Below are positions 7,768-14,888 of a stretch of 64,000 nt of DNA, piece by piece. The position numbers were made by a program, and so were the translations under genes. The notes beneath the pieces were generated by a model. The model was given only the letters and a program-made list of their open reading frames with translations. It was not told the origin of the DNA and did no database searches. The DNA is from DATBAX01 sp963762965. GTDB lineage: Bacteria > Acidobacteriota > Terriglobia > Terriglobales > Acidobacteriaceae. The stretch covers positions 2,790,001 to 2,854,000 of the forward strand of contig CAVXME010000001.1 of NCBI GenBank assembly GCA_963762965.1, in the 5' to 3' direction. How positions within the stretch are numbered: position 1 is the stretch's first letter; every line of letters starts with the position of its first letter.

Positions 7768-9831
7768 CTAGTTTCCCGAGTCTGTTTTCTTGGGTAGCTC
7801 GAACGGGGTCTGGAGATATTTGCGGGCTTCGTCCATGGCGCCCTGGGTGTTGTCGTTGGTTTGCAGGGCCTGGCGATATTCGTTGGTGGCGCGTTCGCGC
7901 TGACCGGTGACGTCGAAAATCTTGCCCAGCTGGACATGGCTCCAAACTTCGGTCCAGCGCGGATCGCCATCGCCATTGAGGGATTCGCGATAGGCATTGG
8001 CGGAGGCCTGGTAATTCTTCTGCTGGAAAAATACTTCGGCAATGCGATAGTGCGCCAGTGAGCTGTTCTTATTGCTGTCGAGGGCTTTGTTGAATTCGAG
8101 CAGCGCGCCCGCCAGATCTCCCTGCTGGGTCAAAGCCTGTCCGCGCTGAAGGGCCGTGCGCAGCTTGATATCGCTGGAGTTCTTGAGCACGCGGTTATCG
8201 GGATCGATGGTAATGCGGCGGGGCTTGCCGAAAGTCTCCACGGTGAACGCGGAATCCGTGCCCACGACCTCCAGACGTTTTTCTTCGGTTTTGCCGTCAG
8301 TGTCGATTTTCAAATCCACCGGCATGCGAAACAGGTCCAAATCCTGCGTGATCTGACCCACTACGCGAAAACCCGGGGCCTTGTCTTCCTTGGATTTTGC
8401 CTTTTCGCTCTGCCGCGTTCCGCCCAGGCGATAGATGGTGTACTTCAATTTGAACTCGGGTGCCCCGGTCGAATCCAGCCATTGGGAAAAGAACCAGGTA
8501 AGCTGATCGCCGTAATTTTTCTCGGCGATGGCCTTGAAATCGTCGAGCGACGCGGATTTGCCAGCAAACTGTGAGGCAAAGGTGCGCATGGTTAGGTCGT
8601 ACTTCTCGTCGCCCTCGACCCAGCGCAGCATGTGCAGAATCATTGCGCCCTTGTCGGTCACCAGCGACTGAAATTCCGGCGAGAACAAATCCAGCTTGCC
8701 GGCGCTTGAGAGCGGGACGGTGTCATACGCAAGCGCACCCACGGACATGTCTTTGACCGTCTCTTCGAGGCCCAGAGTTCCAGCCGCCTGTTCCACATAT
8801 CGGGCTTCGGAATATCGGGAGAATCCGTCACTGATCCACCAGTCGTCGTGTGATGCCGGGCTGACCGAGACTCCCCACCACTGGTGCGCGATGGTATTGG
8901 CCAGCAGGCGATAGTTGACTTTCTCCGTAACCGCACGGCTGGCGATACACGCCATCTCGGGGGCCCAGGCTGAGGGCAGCGTGTCATCCGGCAGTTCCAC
9001 CACCCGTAATGTGGTGGAAGGCGGCGTGCCGTAGAGGGTTACGTAGTAAGTGAATTCTTTGACGGCGGTTTCGGCATACTGGGCGGCCATGGCCTGATGG
9101 TTGGGCTTGAAGAAAACGTGCAGATCGAGGCCGGCGTCGTCGCTCTTAAATTCCTGAAAGGATCCGGCAACAATGGTGCCGGGAAAGCTGGGTTTGTCCC
9201 AGACGAAAGTGTAAGTCTTGGTGGTGGTTGGAGAGGCGGCAGCGCCTTTTTTTGACGCCGGGGGAGTGCCGATGGTTTCTTTTCCACTTCCAATCACCAT
9301 CATGTGGCTGGGAACCGTTACATTAATGGTTGCCGTGAAGCGATTGATTCCATAGTTATTTACCGGAAACCAATCTCCGGCATACAGCAGATAGCTGGTG
9401 TCATCACCGACGTAGGCCAGCTTGAGTCCCTGCACCGGGCTGTCGTCGGGTGCGTCGAGTATGCCTTCGTAGTCGAAGGTTAAAGTCGTCGAGCTGTCCT
9501 TGGGGAGGGTGGCGGCCAGCGGCACGCGCACACTGGAATCCTGGGTAAGACGTTCGGCGGTCAACAACTTGCCGGTCGCATCGGTCACTTTAGTGATGCG
9601 CAAATCGTTGTGCAGGTTGAAGGTGGCGATGTTGAGATCTTCGAGAGCGGTGAATTTGACGACCGCATGCGCGGAAATTTTATGGGCATGAGGAGTGAGC
9701 TCGATGGAGATCTGATAATCGTCCACGTGGAGACGCGTTTTGTCGGCGGCCCATGCGGGCAGCGAGATCAACAGTGATAAAGCGATGCAGGCGATGAATG
9801 CCCGACGCACGCGCCGAGGTTGAAAGAGCAT
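7768..9831 (-). CDS. M1 aminopeptidase-like protein with degenerate zinc site and C-terminal TPRs
   Basis: A 687-residue exported protein. ATG 9831 follows an AGGAGA sequence with about 8 nt spacing and begins a signal peptide ending LPAWAADK. The fold matches M1 metallopeptidases: an N-terminal beta-rich domain, a catalytic-like domain with IAHQWWG and DWWISDGFSRYSEARY, then TPR-like helices (residues about 560-670). The zinc-binding HExxH is replaced by N312-T-I-A-H316, and the third ligand position is Asp335 instead of Glu. GAMEN is also unrecognisable (SAWAPEMACIAS). It therefore probably lacks peptidase activity and may bind peptides or act as a scaffold in the periplasm; this role is inferred. 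Downstream is an intergenic stretch with repeats. Confidence 0.85.
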   Translation of the reverse strand: MLFQPRRVRRAFIACIALSLLISLPAWAADKTRLHVDDYQISIELTPHAHKISAHAVVKFTALEDLNIATFNLHNDLRITKVTDATGKLLTAERLTQDSSVRVPLAATLPKDSSTTLTFDYEGILDAPDDSPVQGLKLAYVGDDTSYLLYAGDWFPVNNYGINRFTATINVTVPSHMMVIGSGKETIGTPPASKKGAAASPTTTKTYTFVWDKPSFPGTIVAGSFQEFKSDDAGLDLHVFFKPNHQAMAAQYAETAVKEFTYYVTLYGTPPSTTLRVVELPDDTLPSAWAPEMACIASRAVTEKVNYRLLANTIAHQWWGVSVSPASHDDWWISDGFSRYSEARYVEQAAGTLGLEETVKDMSVGALAYDTVPLSSAGKLDLFSPEFQSLVTDKGAMILHMLRWVEGDEKYDLTMRTFASQFAGKSASLDDFKAIAEKNYGDQLTWFFSQWLDSTGAPEFKLKYTIYRLGGTRQSEKAKSKEDKAPGFRVVGQITQDLDLFRMPVDLKIDTDGKTEEKRLEVVGTDSAFTVETFGKPRRITIDPDNRVLKNSSDIKLRTALQRGQALTQQGDLAGALLEFNKALDSNKNSSLAHYRIAEVFFQQKNYQASANAYRESLNGDGDPRWTEVWSHVQLGKIFDVTGQRERATNEYRQALQTNDNTQGAMDEARKYLQTPFELPKKTDSGN

Positions 9832-9977
9832 CAAGAACGGTCTCCTGGGAAATGCCCCGCTGGTCTCTGTAGTTACGAAGCTCATGGGTATGATGAAGAT
9901 TGTTACGCAAAAGATGCTGGTAGGACAAGGCTTAGGGGGAATTGTTGACAATTTTGGCTATTCAGACCCAAGCGCCA

Positions 9978-10188
9978 TGTCATCCTGAGCACAATGCGAA
10001 CTGCGCGAAAGCGCAGTCCGAATGGAGTCGAAGGACCCCTAGAGACTACCCGCTCCGGCGGTTGAGGGATGTTCCGCATGAAGGATTGGCAAGGTTCGGG
10101 GTCGACAACGGTGGAGTGCAGCTTGTAGGGGTCCTTCGACTGTGGGACTGCTCCGCCGCGCGGAGCTGTCCCTTCGCTCAGGATGACA
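9978..10188. repeat. Inverted pair of dispersed repeats filling the lpxB-M1 gap
   Basis: The 382-bp gap 9832-10213 holds two copies of one element in opposite orientation. The left copy (9978-10040) opens with TGTCATCCTGAGC and ends with GTCGAAGGACCCCT, with an inner hairpin CTGCGCGAAAGCGCAG (10001-10016). The right copy (10127-10188) is its reverse complement: AGGGGTCCTTCGAC ... GCTCAGGATGACA, with inner GC-rich palindromic bases (CCGCCGCGCGG). No gene is apparent between them. Confidence 0.7.
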
Positions 10189-10213
10189 GGGGTTTTAATG
10201 ATGGGATTGAAGG

Positions 10214-11395
10214 TTATTTCTCTAATAACCTGAAGATGGCTTCACTAGCGCGGTCTGCGGGATGGAGTTCGTTGCCGTCGGCATGGCTGAGACGGGTTTT
10301 CACGTCGGCGAGGCCAGTGATCATTTGGTCGCGGGCTGGGCCGTCGGGGATGAGTTGGTTCAGTCGGGCTACCACCATCTCGGCGGTGAAGTCGTGCTGC
10401 ACCAGTTCGGGGACGATTTCTTTTTCGGCAATCAAATTGACCATGGCAAAGTGGGGGACTTTGACGGTCCGGCGTCCCAGAAAGTAGGTGAACGGTGTGA
10501 CCCGATAGACCATCACAAAGGGTGTGCCCATCATGGCGGCTTCTACCGTGGCGGTGCCGCTGGCGATGATTCCGGCGCGGGACTGGGCTAGAGCTGGCAG
10601 CGATTCCGGGACTAGATGGATGGGCTGCCCGACTGTCAGAGAGGTAAGGAAGCAGTGGTCCAGTGTGGGCGCGACCGGAAGCAGGAATTCGTACTGCGAT
10701 CCGAGTTGGGCGGCGGATTCGAGGATCGTCGGCAGGTTCATGCGGACTTCTTTGGGGCGGCTGCCGGGCATGAGTGTGATCCAATTTTTTGCCGGATCGA
10801 GGTTGTGCTTGGCGGCGTAATTTTCGCGCGAGATGGCTGGTTTGGGAAGATCCGCGAGGGGGTGGCCGACGAAGAGTGCGTCAACGCCACGGTCGCGGTA
10901 GAACTTTTCTTCGAAGGGAAAGATCACCAGCGCTTTGTCCACATATTTTCGCAGCAGGCGGACGCGTCCTTGCCGCCATGCCCAGAATTGCGGGCAGACG
11001 TAGTAGACGACCGGGATGCCGCGCTTTTTCATCTGGCGGGCGACGCGCCAGTTGAATGCTGGGGAATCGATGACGATGGCGAGGTCCGGCTTGCGCTTGT
11101 CGGCTTCGGCGATCATCTTGTGGAACAGGCCGTAGATTTTTGGCAGATGGCTGAGGATTTCGGTGATGCCGACGACGGAGAGGTCTTTGGCGTCGACAAC
11201 TGTGTCGCAGCCGGCGGCGCGCATGCGGTCTCCGCCGACGCCGAAGAACTCGAGCCGACTTTTCAAGTCGGCCTGGACGGGCGGGGCGCCCGTCCCCACA
11301 TCAGCAGTGGCGGTGGCTTGGCGGCGCAGGGCTTCGATGAGCTGCGCGCCGTACATTTCCCCCGAAGCTTCGCCGGCCGAGATCAGGATTCGCAA
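10214..11395 (-). CDS. lpxB: Lipid-A-disaccharide synthase
   Basis: This GT19 glycosyltransferase joins UDP-2,3-diacylglucosamine and lipid X to form the lipid A disaccharide at the cytoplasmic face of the inner membrane. Motifs include ISAGEASGEMYGAQL at the N-terminus, EFFGVGGDRMRAAG, IVIDSPAFNWRVA, YVCPQFWAWRQGRV, LMPGSRPKEV, ASGTATVEAAMMGTPFVMVY and VPHFAMVNLIAEKEIVPELVQ. The conserved region begins at a TTG (11395: MRILISAGE), which I take as the start; a longer in-frame reading to 11467 overlaps the upstream gene. Residues about 31-48 (ADVGTGAPPVQADLKS) are an insertion encoded by a dispersed palindromic repeat (11252-11302), absent from the usual family pattern. It implies a lipid A containing outer membrane. 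Confidence 0.93.
   Translation of the reverse strand: MRILISAGEASGEMYGAQLIEALRRQATATADVGTGAPPVQADLKSRLEFFGVGGDRMRAAGCDTVVDAKDLSVVGITEILSHLPKIYGLFHKMIAEADKRKPDLAIVIDSPAFNWRVARQMKKRGIPVVYYVCPQFWAWRQGRVRLLRKYVDKALVIFPFEEKFYRDRGVDALFVGHPLADLPKPAISRENYAAKHNLDPAKNWITLMPGSRPKEVRMNLPTILESAAQLGSQYEFLLPVAPTLDHCFLTSLTVGQPIHLVPESLPALAQSRAGIIASGTATVEAAMMGTPFVMVYRVTPFTYFLGRRTVKVPHFAMVNLIAEKEIVPELVQHDFTAEMVVARLNQLIPDGPARDQMITGLADVKTRLSHADGNELHPADRASEAIFRLLEK
11252..11302 (-). repeat. Double-hairpin repeat lying in frame inside lpxB
   Basis: On the minus strand it reads ATGTGGGGACGGGCGCCCCG... then CCCGTCCAGGCCGAC and AAGTCGGCTCG. It matches the intergenic element at 60773-60819 (ATGTGGGGACGGGCGCTCTC..., CCCGTCCAGGCCGAGCC, GGCTCGGC). 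It contributes ADVGTGAPPVQADLKSRL to LpxB. Confidence 0.7.
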
Positions 11396-11438
11396 GAGAG
11401 CATTGTATCGCCCCGGAACTGAGTGCGGTGGGAGTGTT

Positions 11439-11762
11439 CTAAAGGGTCGCTGCGTTCGAAGCAGCATGCTTTGATCGGTGACGGGTCACAGAAATTAGTG
11501 CCGCGATTGCCGAACCCCAGATCAGGCTATTCAAAACAAGACAGGCTAATGCCCAAGACGAGGACCAAACGTCAACTCCAAACCAACCCGAGATGGCGGT
11601 TAAGGGCTGGGTGAAAAGGTCTGCGAAGAAGGCATTTACACGGTCTGAGTAAGTAACGTATCCCAAAAACCAATCCCTAATCGCAAAGTAAACGCAGATG
11701 GGCGTAGCCAAGAGATGAAGTGGCGTGACGATCGCGGTTAGCTTCAAGAAGCGTTTCAGCAT
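11439..11762 (-). CDS. Small membrane protein, hypothetical
   Basis: A 107-residue protein with two likely transmembrane helices, LTAIVTPLHLLATPICVYFA near the N-terminus and a second around residues 70-92 (SWALACLVLNSLIWGSAIAA). Basic residues lie at the start (MLKRFLK) and end (TRHRSKHA), so both termini are probably cytoplasmic. No family was recognised. It lies 43 bp upstream of the chosen lpxB start on the same strand and may be cotranscribed with it. Confidence 0.5.
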   Translation of the reverse strand: MLKRFLKLTAIVTPLHLLATPICVYFAIRDWFLGYVTYSDRVNAFFADLFTQPLTAISGWFGVDVWSSSWALACLVLNSLIWGSAIAALISVTRHRSKHAASNAATL

Positions 11763-11859
11763 TTTCTTGGTGATTCGTCGGACACTATTCTAGCCCCGAA
11801 TTACTCTAACCAGGAATGTCTTTTTCCAACAGCCCTCAACGTCCAGTCATGATAGCAAC

Positions 11860-14742
11860 TCACTTGATCTCCAGCTGATCAATCTCGAACTCGAACTTGC
11901 CGGGTTCCTGGCCGCCGTGGACGAAGGAGAGATTGGTGATGTCCGATCCATCGGTTTGGAAGCTGGCAATGGGATATGAATATTGCTTCCATTCCGAGCC
12001 GGCCACGAACATTTGCATGGCGGGCATCTGGTTTTGACGGCTGGCAGTGCCGAGGGCGAGGACGTAGGTCTTGCCGTCTCCCTTGGCCCAGAAGCTGATG
12101 GTTTTCTTGCTGGAAAGATTGACTGCATCGATCGGCGATGCTCCGGGCGCGAACAGAGCGCCAGCCCAGAGGAACTGCGCGCCGGAGACGAGCGCGCCCG
12201 AGACTTGCAGCGCGCCTTTGGAGTTGTTCGCGCCGCCGTCCACCACTTTTATGGATGCGCTGGATTTGCCGCCCATCATGGAATCGCCGCCAGCCAGCCA
12301 GGAGCCGTAATTGGCGGAGACTTTGCCGTCGTCGAAGGTGCTGACCACGCCGGATTCCGATCCTGCGGGCGGCGGTGGCAGTGGCGCAATACCGGTTTCG
12401 CCGTAGGGGCCGGTGACGGCGAGCGGAACGGTCTTGGTCTGGTCGGAGCTGGGGCCGACCATGATTTCAAAGACGCCGGGCTCGACGATGCGGTGCATGT
12501 CGGTGTCGAGCATGGAAAGCATGTCTGGGGTGATATTGAACTCGACCGTTTTCTTCTCGCCGGGTTTCAAGGTGATGCGTTGAAATCCTTTTAGCTGCAT
12601 GACCGGGCGGGTGACGGATGCGATCTTCTGATGAATGTAAAGCTGCGGCACTTCGTCACCTTCGCGGGAGCCGGTGTTGGTGACGTCCACCATGGCTTTG
12701 GCGGTGCCGCCGAGGGCAATTTGCGTAGGTTCGATGCGGAGATTATCGAAACTGAAAGTGGTGTAGCTCAGGCCGTAGCCAAACGGGTAGAGGGGCTTGC
12801 GGGTGCTGAAGGCGTAGCTGCGGTTGGCGGACGGCTTGTGATTGTAGAAGTCCGGGAGATCGCCGACAGAGTGGGGGAAGGTGATGGGCAACTTTCCTCC
12901 GGGATTCACGTCGCCGAACAGCACGTTGGCAGCGGCAGTGCCGCCTTCCTGACCGAGATACCAGCCTTCGAGAATTGCTGGGACGTGCTCGGCGGCATAG
13001 TTGATCGATAACGGGCGTCCGTTGATCAGGAAGACGATCGTAGGAGTTCCGGTGTCGACGACGGCTTTGATGAGATCGTTCTGCGCGCCCAGGAGTTCGA
13101 GTGAATCGCGGTCTCCCAGATGGTTCTCTGACCAGGCTTCACGGTTGGTGCTTTCGTTCTCGCCGACAACCACGATGGCAACATCTGCTTTGCGGGCCAA
13201 TTCTGCTGCGGCGTGAACGCTGTCCATCTGCGTTGCTGGGTCGATTAGCTTCACATCGTTGGCAAACCAGCCGTGCCAGTTGGGCGGCGCGTCGGTGATT
13301 TTGCAACCTTCGGCATAAACAACCTGAGCGCTTGAACCCACGCGATCGCGAATGCCTTGCAGAATGCTTACGCCATGCGACGGGCCGCGGCTGTAGCCGC
13401 CGAGGTGAAGGCCATCGGCGTTAGGACCGATGACGGCGATGGTCTTGAGTTTCTTAAGGTCGAGCGGTAGCAAATTCTTGTCGTTCTTGAGCAGCACAAC
13501 GACTTTCTGTGCGGCTTTCAGGGCGAGTTGACGATGCTCGGGGCTGTTGGTGGTGCGGTCGGCGTAATCGGGATCGACGTACGGATTGTCGAACAGGCCG
13601 AGACGGAACTTGGTGGCGAGCACGCGTCCGGCGGCGCGGTCCACTTCGCTTTCCGGAACGATGCCGCGTTTCACCTGATCGATAAGCGTGTGATAGACCG
13701 ATCCGTCGGACAGGTCGTAATCCACGCCGGCGGCCAGGGCGAGACGAGCGGCGTCGGATTTGTTGGCGGCTACGTGGTGGGTTTCAACCAGCATCTGGAG
13801 GCCGTCGCCGTCGGAGGTGACGTAGCCGCCGAATCCCCACTCTTGTCGCAGGACTTTATCGAGCAGCCAGTGGTTGATGTGCGAAGGGATGCCGTCAATC
13901 TCATTGTAGGAGGCCATCACGCTTCCGGCGCGGGCTTCCTGAATGGCGGCCTGGAAAGGCACCAGAAAATTCTCGCGAATGATGCGTTCCGAATAATTAC
14001 CTGGGGCCGTGTTGGTGCCGCCTTCCGGTTGTCCGTGGACGGCGAAGTGCTTGGCGGTGGCGATGACGTGGTGGTGATCGAGGGTGAACGTGTCTCCCTG
14101 CAATCCAGTGATGGCCGCCACGCCCATGCGAGAGGCGAGAAAGGGATCTTCGCCGTAGGTTTCTTCGGTGCGGCCCCATCGCGGATCGCGGGCGATATCG
14201 AGGACGGGACTGAATACCTGGCCTACGCCCGAGGAACCGGCCTCATCTCCGGCGGCAGTGAATACCTGGTGGACCAAATCGGGGTCCCAGGTGCTGGCCA
14301 GGCCAAGCGCTTGCGGGAAACTGGTGCTGGTGTCTTCCATGAAGCCGTGCAGGCTTTCGCCCATGAACAGATTGGGAATGCCGAGGCGGGTTTTCTCGCG
14401 AAGATAACGCTGGATGCCATTGCGCAGAATGGCGGCGCGCTTCGCCGGGAAGGAGAGATCGGGCTCGTACCATTTGCTGAGAGTTTCCCGCGCCTGCTGG
14501 GTGGTGAATGTTCCGGTGGGATCGAGGATTTCGACATCACCGCCGCCGGAGATTTCCGCAACTTTCTCCTCGAGAGTCATGCGGGGCAACAGATCGGCAA
14601 CGCGGTCCTCGATGCTGAGGTTCGGGTTGCGATATTTGGGAAGGTCTTGAGCTTTTTGGTTTTGCGCGCTCGCGGCTGCGGTAAGCAGCAGCACGACGAA
14701 GAGAAATGAACGGAACGGGAAACTTCGGTTTAGGGTTTTCAT
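11860..14742 (-). CDS. Secreted glycoside hydrolase family 3 beta-glucosidase/xylosidase with C-terminal carbohydrate-binding-like domain
   Basis: A 960-residue exported enzyme. ATG 14742 begins a signal peptide (FLFVVLLLTAAASAQ). The GH3 N-terminal barrel runs from NLSIEDRVADLLPRMTLEEK through VMASYNEIDG to GYVTSDGDGLQML, which carries the predicted nucleophile Asp. The GH3 C-terminal alpha/beta sandwich includes KNLLPLD and IAVIGPNADG, and a fibronectin-III-like domain follows (FGYGLSYTTF, VTNTGSREGDEVPQLYI). The last 150 residues (STFDDGKVSANYGSW ... FEFEIDQLEI) look like a CIA30/CBM11-type galactose-binding beta-sandwich, an add-on not found in most GH3 enzymes. It probably releases glucose or xylose from plant oligosaccharides outside the cytoplasm and complements the GH10 xylanase at 39628. 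Confidence 0.92.
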   Translation of the reverse strand: MKTLNRSFPFRSFLFVVLLLTAAASAQNQKAQDLPKYRNPNLSIEDRVADLLPRMTLEEKVAEISGGGDVEILDPTGTFTTQQARETLSKWYEPDLSFPAKRAAILRNGIQRYLREKTRLGIPNLFMGESLHGFMEDTSTSFPQALGLASTWDPDLVHQVFTAAGDEAGSSGVGQVFSPVLDIARDPRWGRTEETYGEDPFLASRMGVAAITGLQGDTFTLDHHHVIATAKHFAVHGQPEGGTNTAPGNYSERIIRENFLVPFQAAIQEARAGSVMASYNEIDGIPSHINHWLLDKVLRQEWGFGGYVTSDGDGLQMLVETHHVAANKSDAARLALAAGVDYDLSDGSVYHTLIDQVKRGIVPESEVDRAAGRVLATKFRLGLFDNPYVDPDYADRTTNSPEHRQLALKAAQKVVVLLKNDKNLLPLDLKKLKTIAVIGPNADGLHLGGYSRGPSHGVSILQGIRDRVGSSAQVVYAEGCKITDAPPNWHGWFANDVKLIDPATQMDSVHAAAELARKADVAIVVVGENESTNREAWSENHLGDRDSLELLGAQNDLIKAVVDTGTPTIVFLINGRPLSINYAAEHVPAILEGWYLGQEGGTAAANVLFGDVNPGGKLPITFPHSVGDLPDFYNHKPSANRSYAFSTRKPLYPFGYGLSYTTFSFDNLRIEPTQIALGGTAKAMVDVTNTGSREGDEVPQLYIHQKIASVTRPVMQLKGFQRITLKPGEKKTVEFNITPDMLSMLDTDMHRIVEPGVFEIMVGPSSDQTKTVPLAVTGPYGETGIAPLPPPPAGSESGVVSTFDDGKVSANYGSWLAGGDSMMGGKSSASIKVVDGGANNSKGALQVSGALVSGAQFLWAGALFAPGASPIDAVNLSSKKTISFWAKGDGKTYVLALGTASRQNQMPAMQMFVAGSEWKQYSYPIASFQTDGSDITNLSFVHGGQEPGKFEFEIDQLEIK

Positions 14743-14888
14743 GGGAGTCCGGCGGAATTGTAGTCCCTTTCGGCAAGTTTCGCAGCTTGGGTGATGGAAG
14801 GTACGAGAGTGGGGCGGTTGTGGTTCCCTGGAACCTCGAGAACCGGGCGGATAGCCGAGGCGGCCGTCACTACGCAATCGACGTTGGA

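Noticed and set aside
13528..14709. A 393-codon open frame on the plus strand opposite the GH3 gene
   Set aside because: It lies wholly antisense to a clear GH3 enzyme; its translation is Gly/Val/Ala-rich without motifs and is expected from the codon bias of the real gene.
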